A stretch of DNA of 64,000 nucleotides from Nonlabens arenilitoris (GCF_002954765.1 NZ_MTPW01000001.1:2493501-2557500); one strand, 5' to 3'; shown: positions 1-8,590, counted from the first letter of the stretch. Numbers and translations are program-made. The notes: generated from the letters alone by a model not told the origin.

Positions 1-751
1 TTAAATGACGAGCTAGTGCTTCATCATCTCTAAAAGCTCCAGTATTATCTATAATTAATGCATCATTAATACCATAAGAGGTATAGTCAATATCTTCAGG
101 AGCATTTGCACTAATCATTTTAACGGTAGTACCATTTATAATGAGAGATTCATTTGCAACATCAAAACTTACAGTTCCAGAAAAATCACCATGTACAGAA
201 TCTTGTGCAAGTAGAGAAGCACGTTTTTCTAAAACGGTCTCATCGATTTTACCACGAGTTACTATAGCTCTTAATCTTAACTGGCTACCTTTTCCGGCCT
301 TAGTCATTAACTCGCGAGCTAATAAGCGACCAATTCTACCAAAACCGTATAATACCACATCCTTAGGCTTGATATCATTTGCTTGTTGTGCATCACCTAA
401 TTTACTAGCAACAAATGCGGTCGCATTTTGATAGTCATTATCTTCTAGATGGTACTCATAAGTTAATTTACCTATGTCTAGTTTTGCAGGAGGCATGTCT
501 AATTGTAGAATAGCCTGAGCTATTTCTACACTATCAAAAACCGATATAGGCTTTTGTACAAACTCACCAGCATACTCATGCAGGTTGATGATCTCACTCA
601 CGTTACGATCAATCAATTGATTTCTAAAAAGCACCAGCTCTATAGACTTATCATACCATAAATCACTTACGGCTTTAATAAATGCAACTGCTGCGCGACG
701 CCTATCAGTTTGAAAGGCGAGCTCTTTTTCATAAGTATCTAAGCTACTCAT
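1..751 (-). CDS. gap: Glyceraldehyde-3-phosphate dehydrogenase, long form (N-terminal part)
   Basis: Glycolytic/gluconeogenic NAD(P)-dependent enzyme that interconverts glyceraldehyde-3-phosphate and 1,3-bisphosphoglycerate. About 250 codons are visible from an ATG at 751; the gene runs off the left edge, so the catalytic cysteine is not in view. A roughly 125-residue N-terminal extension precedes the Rossmann motif VVLYGFGRIGRLLARELM, followed by QLRLRAIVTRG and SVHGDFSGTVSFD, which are GAPDH landmarks. Such an extension is known in the about 480-residue GAPDHs of Bacteroidota. A TACTTTTGCA promoter element lies about 30 bp upstream. The family is certain; which isozyme is less sure. Confidence 0.9.
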   Translation of the reverse strand, partial: MSSLDTYEKELAFQTDRRRAAVAFIKAVSDLWYDKSIELVLFRNQLIDRNVSEIINLHEYAGEFVQKPISVFDSVEIAQAILQLDMPPAKLDIGKLTYEYHLEDNDYQNATAFVASKLGDAQQANDIKPKDVVLYGFGRIGRLLARELMTKAGKGSQLRLRAIVTRGKIDETVLEKRASLLAQDSVHGDFSGTVSFDVANESLIINGTTVKMISANAPEDIDYTSYGINDALIIDNTGAFRDDEALARHL

Positions 752-782
752 TGAATGGGTTTTTGTGGGTTTTATTTGGCTG

Positions 783-790
783 CAAAAGTA
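783..790 (-). promoter_or_regulatory. Candidate -7 promoter element (TACTTTTG) of gap
   Basis: TACTTTTG on the minus strand fits the Bacteroidota -7 consensus TAnnTTTG and is followed by CA, as at the other candidate sites in this window. It lies 32 bp before the gap start codon. I see no clear -33 TTTG partner at the usual spacing. Confidence 0.4.
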
Positions 791-915
791 ATACTTCTAC
801 AACGTTTTCGTAAATCGTTTTAACTAAAAATTTAGAGGCTTGTAATCATAGCTTTTATAAAATTTCATAAACTTCTAGCCTCAATCGTACTTAAGCGGTA
901 ACTATTATTAAAAAA

Positions 916-1377
916 CTATTTATAAGCTTTCTTAATTTGATCCAGTCGTTTTTTATTATCACGATCTTTAATAGTTTCCCTTTTATCGTGTAGTTTCTTT
1001 CCTTTAGCTAGAGCGATATCCATTTTAGCAAGTCCTTTATCATTGATAAATAACTTAAGAGGTATAATTGTATTACCACTAGAGTTGACGTCTTTTTCTA
1101 GCTTTTTAAGCTCCTTACGGTTTAATAGTAGCTTGCGAGCTTGTTTAGGCTTATGATTAAAATAAGTTGCATGAGAGTATTCTTGTACAGTCATGTTAAT
1201 TATAAAAAGTTCGCCATTTGTAAATTCACAAAACGCCTCGGCTATACTAGCTTTACCTAAACGTATAGCTTTAATTTCTGTACCGCCCAAAACGATACCA
1301 GCCATATACTTATCCAGTATCTCGTATTCAAATCGTGCTTTACGATTTTTAATCTCTATGTTGTTCTTAAATTTCAT
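916..1377 (-). CDS. smpB: SsrA-binding protein SmpB
   Basis: Small RNA-binding protein that brings tmRNA to stalled ribosomes for trans-translation. The 153-residue product has the usual SmpB length and marks: an N-terminal KNRKARFEYEI region, GTEIKAIR, the YSHATYFNHKPKQARKLLL segment, and a basic tail (KRETIKDRDNKKR) that enters the decoding centre. The open frame extends upstream to 1509, but family length and the candidate -7 element at 1388-1395 support the ATG at 1377. It is divergent from the lipoprotein gene at 1433. No tmRNA gene was seen in the window. Confidence 0.95.
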   Translation of the reverse strand: MKFKNNIEIKNRKARFEYEILDKYMAGIVLGGTEIKAIRLGKASIAEAFCEFTNGELFIINMTVQEYSHATYFNHKPKQARKLLLNRKELKKLEKDVNSSGNTIIPLKLFINDKGLAKMDIALAKGKKLHDKRETIKDRDNKKRLDQIKKAYK

Positions 1378-1387
1378 ATAACATTGG

Positions 1388-1395
1388 CAAATATA
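1388..1395 (-). promoter_or_regulatory. Candidate -7 promoter element (TATATTTG) of smpB
   Basis: Minus-strand TATATTTG directly upstream of the smpB ATG would give a very short leader. A mirror-image TATATTTG at 1421-1428 faces the divergent lipoprotein gene and ends 4 bp before its ATG. Consensus match only; no -33 box is clear. Confidence 0.3.
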
Positions 1396-1432
1396 ATTTA
1401 ATGGTCCTAAGTCATCGTTATATATTTGTGAA

Positions 1433-2182
1433 ATGAAAAAAATCATCTTTACATTTATTTGTATTTCTGCAGTTTTATTGCAATCCTGTGATAATAAGCC
1501 ATCCCTCAATGCAGACCAGATTATCGATAAAGCACTTCATGCACACGGTAGTGATTTATTAGAAAATTCTGTTATGGAGTTTAATTTTAGAGATATCGCA
1601 TATAAAGCGACACGCAATAGTGGTATCTATGAATTTACTAAAACACGTGCAACTGATTCTACTATCGTTATAGATATATTGAATAATGAAACGAGTAAAC
1701 GTACTATCAATAAAATCCCGCAAAAAATAGCAGATTCAACTATGGCTAATTATGCTAGTAGTGTGAATAGCGTCATTTATTTTGCTCAACTACCTTATAG
1801 TCTCAACGGTACCGCTGTTTATCGCAAATTAATAGGAGAGAAGATTATTAAAAATCAGCCTTACTATAAAATTAAGGTAACATTCGATCCTAATGGTGGT
1901 GGAGAAGATCATGAAGATGAATTTATATATTGGATACATAAAGAAACCTTCCATATAGATTATCTCGCATATTCTTATTGTGAAGAGGATTGTGGATATC
2001 GCTTTCGCGAAAGCGTAAACCGCAGGAGTCTTAAGGGTGTGACCATCCAAGATTATAATAATTATAAAGAATCTGTTCAAGATCCTGATCTCTCACAAAT
2101 GGATCAACTTTTTATCGATGAAAATCTAGAGTTGCTTAGTGAGATAAAATTAGAAGAGGTGCAAATTACATTACTTAAATAA
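1433..2182 (+). CDS. Lipoprotein of unknown function (DUF6503-like)
   Basis: A 249-residue envelope lipoprotein: the signal peptide ends in AVLLQSC, and the mature part begins DNKPSLNADQIIDKALHAHG. That opening, repeated YKATRNSGIYEF-type strands and a late FIYWIHKETFHIDYLAY segment resemble the LolA/LolB-like beta-sheet lipoproteins grouped as DUF6503 in flavobacteria; this is recognition by eye. A copy of the palindromic repeat (2000-2015) lies in frame and encodes RFRES, apparently in a loop before a basic stretch. Function unknown. Confidence 0.7.
   Translation: MKKIIFTFICISAVLLQSCDNKPSLNADQIIDKALHAHGSDLLENSVMEFNFRDIAYKATRNSGIYEFTKTRATDSTIVIDILNNETSKRTINKIPQKIADSTMANYASSVNSVIYFAQLPYSLNGTAVYRKLIGEKIIKNQPYYKIKVTFDPNGGGEDHEDEFIYWIHKETFHIDYLAYSYCEEDCGYRFRESVNRRSLKGVTIQDYNNYKESVQDPDLSQMDQLFIDENLELLSEIKLEEVQITLLK
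2000..2015. repeat. Palindromic repeat, copy 1 (in CDS, frame RFRES)
   Basis: Perfect CGCTTTCGCGAAAGCG inside the lipoprotein gene 1433-2182, read as Arg-Phe-Arg-Glu-Ser. The core is a perfect self-complementary 16-mer. Confidence 0.95.
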
Positions 2183-2335
2183 GTAATTATTTAAATGAAT
2201 GCTTACCATAATAGTTAGCTTTAAAGCTTGTTAAAAGCTGATTTGCTTTAAATGTAGTTTCTATGAGCATAGGTTTTTTAAGTGAGCACCATTTTAGAAT
2301 TGGTAAATAAATTAATGTGTTGATGCTCTAATGGT

Positions 2336-2343
2336 TATATTTG
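2336..2343 (+). promoter_or_regulatory. Candidate -7 promoter element (TATATTTG)
   Basis: TATATTTG 35 bp before the ATG of the fibrinogen-like secreted protein. It matches the Bacteroidota -7 consensus; no convincing -33 element at 19-21 bp. Confidence 0.3.
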
Positions 2344-2378
2344 ACTCTTAAATATTGCTCATATTTTAATTTTTTTAA

Positions 2379-3521
2379 ATGCTCAAGTATTTTAGTAGTG
2401 CGTTATTATTGTTATTCTCTTTTTTTATTAGTTATTCTCAGGTAGGTATAGGAACCATATTACCAGAGCCGTCTTCCATTCTTGATATAGAATCGACTAC
2501 ACAAGGTGTTTTGTTTCCTAGGATGACAACTGTTGAGAGAAATGCAATTTTAACACCAGCGATAGGTCTTTTTATATATAATTTAGACAGTGATTGTTTT
2601 CAATATTACAAAGGTACAGCCTGGTCTGGTTGTTTGAGTGAAGCGCCTATCAATTCTCTAGTTTGTTCATCAACGACAGTAAATGGAGCATACTTAACAG
2701 GTAATCCTTTAAATGCGACTAATACAATAACCATAGATGTTATAGTTAATGTTATAGAAGCATACACTATAAGTACTAATACATTGAATGGGTATAGCTT
2801 TACAGGCTCTGGTGTTTTTAGTAATATAGGTTTAAATACAATCACTCTTACTGGTTCAGGTACACCAGTGGCTCAACAATCTGATGATTTTACTATAACC
2901 TTTACAGGTAGAGGAGATACTTGTCTAGCTAGCGTTAATGTAACATCAGTTTTATCAAATTGTCTAGCTTATTATAATGCAGGTTACACTACTGATGGAG
3001 TTTATAATATTGATCCAGATGGTGCTGGAGGAAATCCAGCTTATAACTGTTATTGTGATATGACTAATGATGGTGGTGGATGGACTCTAGTATTTAATCA
3101 TAATACAGCTGGAGGTTACTGGGCAAATAACACTGAAGCAATTGAGTTTAATGTAGCTTCACCTAGTTTAACGACCAATAAGTATTCAATTTTAAGTAAA
3201 CTAGATGAGCTTATAAGTGGAACGGCTTATGAGTTTAGACTTCATTACCCGACTTTAAGTTTGACTAATCACTGGTCACAAACTTTTGACCCTAGAAGTG
3301 CAGCATCAGGAATAAGGCCTGTAGCTGGGTATAACCCGATTAATATTAGTATGTCTAATAATAATTGGGGTGGATTAGAACTGTCTGGTAGTAATACTTT
3401 CTTAGATGGCTCAGTTAATTCAGGAAACTGGTATTATTCGTTAGGAAGTGTTAATCAATGGAATGGTGGCGTGCCATCTAACGCTAGTGCTGTAAGTGCG
3501 GTTCAATTGTTTGTTAGATAA
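2379..3521 (+). CDS. Secreted protein with fibrinogen-like C-terminal domain
   Basis: A 380-residue exported protein. The signal peptide is followed by QVGIGTILPEPSSILDIEST and GVLFPRMTTVERNAI, a leader module common on Bacteroidota surface proteins. The middle (about 95-190) is a beta-rich repeat of adhesin type (NGAYLTGNPLN, SFTGSGVFSNIGLNTITLTGSG). From about 195 comes DGVYNIDPDGAGGNPAYNCYCDM then DGGGWTLVFNH, the fibrinogen-like signature with its paired cysteines. The end has the tryptophan-rich SGNWYYSLGSVNQWNGG. No T9SS sorting domain is visible. Probable role: binding glycans or surfaces outside the cell (inference). The adhesin at 36215 shares the leader module. Confidence 0.75.
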   Translation: MLKYFSSALLLLFSFFISYSQVGIGTILPEPSSILDIESTTQGVLFPRMTTVERNAILTPAIGLFIYNLDSDCFQYYKGTAWSGCLSEAPINSLVCSSTTVNGAYLTGNPLNATNTITIDVIVNVIEAYTISTNTLNGYSFTGSGVFSNIGLNTITLTGSGTPVAQQSDDFTITFTGRGDTCLASVNVTSVLSNCLAYYNAGYTTDGVYNIDPDGAGGNPAYNCYCDMTNDGGGWTLVFNHNTAGGYWANNTEAIEFNVASPSLTTNKYSILSKLDELISGTAYEFRLHYPTLSLTNHWSQTFDPRSAASGIRPVAGYNPINISMSNNNWGGLELSGSNTFLDGSVNSGNWYYSLGSVNQWNGGVPSNASAVSAVQLFVR

Positions 3522-3623
3522 TACTAAAAAAGATTCTTAACTACTTTATTTTAAGCCTGATATATATCATATAAGTTGAGGTTACTGTTATTTAATTTTG
3601 AATAAATAACAAAAACTCACAAC

Positions 3624-4040
3624 ATGAATAACGTAGAAATCAATCAAGGAGAAATTAAAGTTAAACTTAAAGGGTTAGAGTCTGGCAAGATATCATTTAC
3701 AGCAATGGGTTTTGAAAATGATTCAGTTAATTTAGATAGTGGTTTACTACGTCTTGTGTTTGATTTAAAAGATATAGGTGAGCATAGCTATTATCAGGTA
3801 CCTACTATTGAAATAGTTTATCAAGAAAATATGTCTGAGACTCACTGGATATGTGAGTTTAATGGCAAAACTATTTTAGATAAAATGGATCACCACGGTA
3901 ATTCTACGATCTTGTTATTAAATAGAAAAGTGTTAAGTGAACTTGAACAACATCATGAAAATAATTTGATTGTACATGCTGAGTTTACTCAACCAGCAAA
4001 CATTAATCTAGAGAGATCATTTATACACTTTTTCAAATAA
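3624..4040 (+). CDS. Hypothetical protein
   Basis: A 138-residue soluble protein with no signal peptide or membrane segment. I do not recognise the family. It has alternating beta-like segments (GEIKVKLKGLESGKISFTAM), two central histidines (DKMDHHGN) and C-terminal LERSFIHFFK. It is followed by a strong bidirectional terminator and stands alone on its strand. Confidence 0.6.
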   Translation: MNNVEINQGEIKVKLKGLESGKISFTAMGFENDSVNLDSGLLRLVFDLKDIGEHSYYQVPTIEIVYQENMSETHWICEFNGKTILDKMDHHGNSTILLLNRKVLSELEQHHENNLIVHAEFTQPANINLERSFIHFFK

Positions 4041-4061
4041 GATTTAGAAAATAATAAGTTA

Positions 4062-4100
4062 CAAAACCTCTATAACCGCAAAGGTTGCATAGAGGTTTTG
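4062..4100. terminator. Bidirectional terminator hairpin
   Basis: A perfect 12-bp stem (CAAAACCTCTAT / ATAGAGGTTTTG) encloses an inner AACC/GGTT stem with loop GCAAA. It lies between the convergent genes at 3624-4040 and 4116-4442, with A/T runs on either side. Confidence 0.8.
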
Positions 4101-4115
4101 TATTATGATATAAAT

Positions 4116-4442
4116 CTAATTAGATACCGCTTTTAAGCCTACAATAGACATTACTAAAGTGGAAATAAAAAACAATCTCCAGAAGGTGGCAGGTTCTTTA
4201 AAAACAAGAATGCCTAATAGAACAGTTCCTATGGCACCTATACCTGTCCATACAGCATAAGCAGTACCTATAGGTAGTTCCTTAGTCACTTTAACTAGCA
4301 AGATCATACTTATGGATAAGCATACTATAAAACCTATGTACCAATAGGTGGTGTGTATACCTGTGCTTTCTTTAGCCTTGCCTAAACAGGTCGCAAAAGC
4401 CACTTCAAATAAACCTGCAATGATTAATAATATCCAGTTCAT
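4116..4442 (-). CDS. Small multidrug resistance (SMR) family exporter
   Basis: A 108-residue protein with four hydrophobic helices, the size of SMR transporters, which work as antiparallel dimers exchanging protons for cationic substrates. The essential glutamate is E13 in AGLFEVAF, and the second half carries PIGTAYAVWTGIGAIGTVLLG, nearly identical to the SMR signature. The wording is closer to the Gdx/SugE guanidinium exporters than to EmrE, but the tryptophan usual after E13 is phenylalanine here, so the substrate is left open. No riboswitch-like leader is obvious upstream. Confidence 0.9.
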   Translation of the reverse strand: MNWILLIIAGLFEVAFATCLGKAKESTGIHTTYWYIGFIVCLSISMILLVKVTKELPIGTAYAVWTGIGAIGTVLLGILVFKEPATFWRLFFISTLVMSIVGLKAVSN

Positions 4443-4511
4443 AAAATGGGTGTATTAGCTTTTGTCTAATATAAATTTATATTATCGTTTAAAATAGGTA
4501 ATTAGAACCAG

Positions 4512-4955
4512 TTAAACCTGTGTGCCATTTACTTGTTGATGGGTAAGATGTGTATGTAAATAATCTGCAATTTCAGGTAATTGATTGATAAGTTCATTTG
4601 AAAGGTTGGGATTTTCAAATCCATGTAATATTCCAGGTATCATACTTATTGAAGGGTCATTAAAATCTGCACAACCCATTGACCAATTAGAAAATAGTCG
4701 ATTCTTTACGATGCTGTCATTTAATATTTTAAAATCTGTATGACGACTATCTTTTACTAAACGTTCTAATAATTCAGTCATCTTATTTAATTCGCCTTCT
4801 ATGATTTGTAGAAAATAACCATCTTTATGAACTAAAACACCACTGATATTATCTAAAGTATTATATGCTCTTGAGTCATGTAATAAATCAAGTAAATCTC
4901 TTTTATTAAAATCTTTACAGGCCTTACTTGTATAAACAATGCGACGTAGTTTCAT
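4512..4955 (-). CDS. BLUF-domain blue-light photosensor
   Basis: A 147-residue short BLUF protein that should bind FAD and sense blue light. Residues align with AppA at a constant offset of 13: Y8 (RIVYTS) for Y21, N32 (YNTLDN) for N45, Q50 (YFLQIIEGE) for Q63, W91 and M93 (WSMG) for W104 and M106. The full photocycle set is therefore present. RIVYTSKA, ISGVLVH and FLQIIEGE are family hallmarks. About 50 C-terminal residues follow with no effector domain, so it must signal through a partner. It is monocistronic between the SMR gene and the DUF3037 pair, and no partner is obvious. Confidence 0.93.
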   Translation of the reverse strand: MKLRRIVYTSKACKDFNKRDLLDLLHDSRAYNTLDNISGVLVHKDGYFLQIIEGELNKMTELLERLVKDSRHTDFKILNDSIVKNRLFSNWSMGCADFNDPSISMIPGILHGFENPNLSNELINQLPEIADYLHTHLTHQQVNGTQV

Positions 4956-5126
4956 GATTCAGATTTATAGATAACTTAAAATGTTACAGTGTTAAATTTA
5001 ATTTTAAAGCTGTTTAAGTATTTATCTTTTTAAGCCTTACAAAGTTAATAATTTGCGATGGTCTAGGCTTTTAATTTTATAAAAATGAATCACTTTTTAT
5101 AGTGTTACTACTGCTAAACAACATCT

Positions 5127-5510
5127 TTAAAGAACATAGTGTGTGTATAATTCTTCTAGTGTTTTTTCTGGATCATCAGTTAAACCTGGATGAGTCTTAG
5201 AACTTTGAATAATCGTACTTCTACAAGCAGATAACCACCGGAAACGATCAGACAATTCCATAGCACCTATTTTACCGCTAGTAGGTGAGCCATCGCAAAT
5301 GATTTTCCACGCATTAAGATAATCTTCAAAAACTGTAATATCAGCATCTGGATTAAATGCCATTAACTTTTCTGGGTTAATGAAATATTTAATACCTATA
5401 AATTTTTTGCGCTTGCAAAATAGAATCACACCTACATTAAAGAATTCTTCTCTTTCAACTTTAGGGACTATTCTTATTACCGCATACTCAAATGTAAATC
5501 TATCTTGCAT
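5127..5510 (-). CDS. DUF3037 protein, partner of HipA-like kinase
   Basis: A 127-residue soluble protein starting MQDRFTFEYAVIRIVPKVEREEFFNVG, the opening of DUF3037 proteins (FEYAVIRxVPxVExxEFxNVGVIL). Its start codon overlaps the end of the HipA-like gene by 11 bp, so the two are probably translationally coupled. DUF3037 genes are commonly found next to HipA-type kinases; I know of no settled biochemical role. It could modulate or be a substrate of the kinase (inference). Confidence 0.8.
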   Translation of the reverse strand: MQDRFTFEYAVIRIVPKVEREEFFNVGVILFCKRKKFIGIKYFINPEKLMAFNPDADITVFEDYLNAWKIICDGSPTSGKIGAMELSDRFRWLSACRSTIIQSSKTHPGLTDDPEKTLEELYTHYVL

Positions 5511-6279
5511 CTATAACTTCTTTAATGAGTAAATCAATTTTAGACAACCGCGATTTTAAAAATAATATATAAGCATTTTTAATCTTGATACTAGACATGT
5601 GATCTGTCTCATTAGTTAACCAGTCCTCTGGTATGTTAGAGACTATTTCTGTAATTTTTTCCAGACTTAAAGATTCTCTAATAACTATTGCAGCTTCTTC
5701 TAGTTTAGTAGCTTTTTGAAGCAGTACATGATCTTTAATTAAAGGAAAAGTTCTGGTAAGGTGATTCTCCCAGGAGCTCCAGTCGTGATGGAAGTAAAAG
5801 CTAGCACCATTATCTATTACCCATAGTTCTTTATTCCAGTGTAGTAAATTTGTGTTTTTTGCAGTGCGGTCTATATTACTAATGATACTATCCAGTAGTA
5901 CAACTTTTGATGCGGTAAGAGCATCTGTTTCACTTACTAGTGGATCGTAAGTGATGGAGCCTGTTAAAAAATGTAATCCTAGATTTAAACCGACGCTAAA
6001 TTTAAGTAGGTCCTGTATCTCTTCATCAGGTTCTGTTTTACTGAAAGAGTCGTCCAGATTCATAAAGACTATTTCCGGGACATTTAAACCTATAGAACGA
6101 GCTATTTCACCTCCTAAAAGCTCAGAGATAAGAGCTTTTTTACCTTGTCCAGCACCTCTGAATTTTATGACATAGAGAAAATCATCGTCTGCTTTAACGA
6201 TGGCAGGTAGTGAACCACCTTCTCGTAAGGGTTGTACATAACGTACAACATCTACAGTACGAATATCAATTTTATTCAT
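5500..6279 (-). CDS. HipA-like Ser/Thr kinase
   Basis: A 259-residue single-domain protein of the short HipA-like kinase class. Kinase landmarks are visible: VIKF with K39 as likely ATP-anchoring lysine, a glycine-rich RGAGQGKKAL, E58 in LLGGEIARSIG, the catalytic loop SNIDRTAKNTN (D137, N142), and the metal-binding VIDNGASFYF (D156). It is much shorter than E. coli HipA (about 440 residues) and has no HipB-type HTH neighbour, so a classical HipBA toxin-antitoxin is unlikely. It is cotranscribed with DUF3037 (11-bp overlap). Target unknown. Confidence 0.82.
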   Translation of the reverse strand: MNKIDIRTVDVVRYVQPLREGGSLPAIVKADDDFLYVIKFRGAGQGKKALISELLGGEIARSIGLNVPEIVFMNLDDSFSKTEPDEEIQDLLKFSVGLNLGLHFLTGSITYDPLVSETDALTASKVVLLDSIISNIDRTAKNTNLLHWNKELWVIDNGASFYFHHDWSSWENHLTRTFPLIKDHVLLQKATKLEEAAIVIRESLSLEKITEIVSNIPEDWLTNETDHMSSIKIKNAYILFLKSRLSKIDLLIKEVIDAR

Positions 6280-6328
6280 AATTCTAAATTGCTAAATATG
6301 AGTCTGAAAAGGTTTTAAACCGTACAAT

Positions 6329-6973
6329 TTATTTCTTCTGTTTGCGAGAGATGCGTCTACCACGTCGGGTACTTTTACGTTTATAAACGATATCAATAAA
6401 CTTAAGTAAAGGCAACAATAGGATAGGTGTAAATCTAGAGAGGATTACAAACTTTAAAGAAACGATTATCGCTAGTAACCATATGAAACTCGCTGCTAGA
6501 TCTCTAGACTTAATCCATTGTAGGGTGATCTTTTCTTTAGGATTATTTAATAAGCCATCTTTCTGAATCCTATATACCATTAAATATTTGAACAAGCTGA
6601 GTGCTATTATATTTCCAGAATACACCATAAATGGTTCGTTTATATAAAATGTTTTGCAATAGAAAGCTGTTGTAAACGGCATTAATACTACCATAAACAA
6701 TAGCATGATATTGATCCACAGTACCGATGTGGTATAATGTTTAATATGCTTAGAAATATTCATGTGACTCACCCAATAAACGGCTATCACAATAAAACTA
6801 ACTGTATATCCTATAAAATTAGGAATCAGTTGGGAAATATTAAAAGCAAAGGTGTTGGTCTGTATTGCTCGATAATTAGGTACTGTTAGATCCAGTACCA
6901 ACAAGGTCATTGCAATGGCAAATACCGCGTCCGTAAAGTTGTTAACTCTGGTTTTGTCGTAGGTAAGATTCAT
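6329..6973 (-). CDS. TMEM175-like (DUF1211) membrane channel protein
   Basis: A 214-residue membrane protein with about six hydrophobic segments. The first helix carries RVNNFTDAVFAIAMTLLVLD, matching the RxxxFSDAVFAIAxTLLxL signature of bacterial TMEM175 potassium-channel homologues (here FTD replaces FSD), followed by YWVSHMN. The C-terminus is very basic (KRKSTRRGRRISRKQKK), so it is probably cytoplasmic. Bacterial members conduct K+ weakly selectively; physiological role unknown. A palindromic repeat lies just upstream. Confidence 0.85.
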   Translation of the reverse strand: MNLTYDKTRVNNFTDAVFAIAMTLLVLDLTVPNYRAIQTNTFAFNISQLIPNFIGYTVSFIVIAVYWVSHMNISKHIKHYTTSVLWINIMLLFMVVLMPFTTAFYCKTFYINEPFMVYSGNIIALSLFKYLMVYRIQKDGLLNNPKEKITLQWIKSRDLAASFIWLLAIIVSLKFVILSRFTPILLLPLLKFIDIVYKRKSTRRGRRISRKQKK

Positions 6974-7000
6974 TTAGTAAATATATAAGATTTTAATAAT

Positions 7001-7020
7001 TACGCTTTCGCGAAAGCGTA
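7001..7020. repeat. Palindromic repeat, copy 2 (intergenic, full 20 bp)
   Basis: TACGCTTTCGCGAAAGCGTA, a perfect 20-bp palindrome and the fullest consensus form. It lies between the S1/P1 nuclease stop and the TMEM175-like start, on the same transcript direction. Confidence 0.97.
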
Positions 7021-7030
7021 ATCAATAAAC

Positions 7031-7801
7031 CTAACCTAGCACCTCATTGAGTAGTGCCGCTAGTCGCACTCCACCTTTTTGTAACTGTCCTTTAAGTACA
7101 GCAAAATAGTCGTACATATAGCGATAACCTAATTTTTCTCCTACGGTCGTGTTTGCATAGATATCTCTTACTACAATCCGACTATCTTCTAACCAGTCTC
7201 TATGTGTACCACTAGCCATGGCTTTAAGTTCTTTTCTAGTAAGTTGTGGCATGTTAATAGCTAGTTCACTATATGACATTCCATAACTTTCTATCATTTG
7301 AGAATCCCAAACGCGATGTAAATTAGAACCATCACGATACCAGCGCACTTGAAAATCATTTCCACCTTTATCTTCACTAATACCAGTATGCAATGGTTGA
7401 TGTAGGTCACCTATGAAATGAACTAATAGACGCAGTTGAAAAGCTTTTTCTTCTTTTGAAGCCATATCAGACTTTAAGGTGGCTATACAGTGATCAATGG
7501 CCTGTATGATGTCGCCTTTCTCACTTTGTGGATGCGTGTCATAAGTCTTATCAAAAGGAATGTTCACATAATGTTGTGGACCATAAGCTCTATATAAGGT
7601 GTCACTTTTTATGTCGTCTGCATAGGTTGATACTAGAGCGAGTGATTCTCCATCTAGCAACTGGGCAATTGCTTTACGAGCTTTTTTATTTAGATATTGG
7701 TCTGCTATAGCACCAGTAGTGCGGTGACCGGTTTTTCCCCAATCGTCTGCTTGTACAGTATAGGTAACTAAAAATAGAAATAAAGCAATGATGTAACGCA
7801 T
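7031..7801 (-). CDS. Zinc-dependent S1/P1-type nuclease
   Basis: A 256-residue exported nuclease degrading single-stranded nucleic acids. The signal peptide ends near TYTVQA and the mature protein begins DDWGKTGHR; the N-terminal tryptophan and this histidine are trinuclear-zinc ligands. More ligands appear in YADDIK, HYVNIPF, HFIGDLHQPLHTG and GNDFQVRWY, followed by NLHRVWDSQMIE, all family hallmarks. Length is normal. Likely periplasmic or secreted, for nucleic-acid scavenging. Confidence 0.93.
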   Translation of the reverse strand: MRYIIALFLFLVTYTVQADDWGKTGHRTTGAIADQYLNKKARKAIAQLLDGESLALVSTYADDIKSDTLYRAYGPQHYVNIPFDKTYDTHPQSEKGDIIQAIDHCIATLKSDMASKEEKAFQLRLLVHFIGDLHQPLHTGISEDKGGNDFQVRWYRDGSNLHRVWDSQMIESYGMSYSELAINMPQLTRKELKAMASGTHRDWLEDSRIVVRDIYANTTVGEKLGYRYMYDYFAVLKGQLQKGGVRLAALLNEVLG

Positions 7802-7861
7802 GATTTAATTTTTGTGGCAAGTTACTACTGCCGTAATTTAATAATGTTAGGTATTTATTAA

Positions 7862-8590
7862 TTATTCTTGGTCTGGTGTAAAACACTTTGAGAGCATTTG
7901 ATAAATGTCTGGATGTTTGCGTTTCATTAATTTGGGTCTCGAGAAAAAATACTCTGCTGCAACAGCAAAAAATTCTATCTGGCTGCTACCACCATAATGA
8001 CGTAAGTCTGATTTGTCTCTATTAATGCGCTCCATTTCTTCATGCATTAGATTGATCCATGGAATCACGTATGATTGTTCTAATAAAGCATCAGGTATAC
8101 CATCAATAGTACCATCCATTTTATCAATAAGGTGTACAAACTCGTGTATGGCGGTATTTAATTTATCGGTATCGTTTTTAAAACCATGGTAGAGTGCTTC
8201 TTTAGACAATATCATTTTATGATTCCACTTACCGGTTCCTACCATTCCAAATATGCGTCTACCATTTCCATGGCCTTCAAATTCTAGATTCTCATTAAAA
8301 TGTTCGGGCAGTATAATAACGGTTTTTAAGTTGCTATAATGCCAGTCAGGAAATTGAAATACAGGTATTATTGCGCTAGCGGCTATTAATAAAGCATCAG
8401 TTTCTGTAGGTTCTGTTTCTATAGTTTCAATCTCAATCTCATCAAGAAACGCTTGCATGCGCAGTTTAAAAAACAATCGTTCTCTAGGTTCTAACTTTTT
8501 AAAAAAGCTGACATGTTCTAGTAAGATTTCATCCCAGTGATCTGTAGATGGTGCTGGTGTTTTTTTACGGAAAAGATTAAAAATGGGCAT
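7862..8590 (-). CDS. MtfA-like (M90) zinc peptidase
   Basis: A 242-residue cytosolic metallopeptidase of the MtfA/M90 family. HEFVHLID provides HExxH (H149, E150, H153), and a glutamate in FFAVAAEYFF is the likely third ligand. FPDWHYSNLKTVIILPEHF, GRRIFGMVGTGKWN and MILSKEALYHG are typical MtfA segments. In enterobacteria MtfA controls the Mlc repressor; no Mlc partner is expected here, so the substrate is unknown. Divergent from the histidine kinase operon. Confidence 0.88.
   Translation of the reverse strand: MPIFNLFRKKTPAPSTDHWDEILLEHVSFFKKLEPRERLFFKLRMQAFLDEIEIETIETEPTETDALLIAASAIIPVFQFPDWHYSNLKTVIILPEHFNENLEFEGHGNGRRIFGMVGTGKWNHKMILSKEALYHGFKNDTDKLNTAIHEFVHLIDKMDGTIDGIPDALLEQSYVIPWINLMHEEMERINRDKSDLRHYGGSSQIEFFAVAAEYFFSRPKLMKRKHPDIYQMLSKCFTPDQE

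Noticed and set aside
5500..6279. Classical HipBA toxin-antitoxin
   Set aside because: The kinase is short, no HipB-type HTH gene adjoins it, and the partner is DUF3037.
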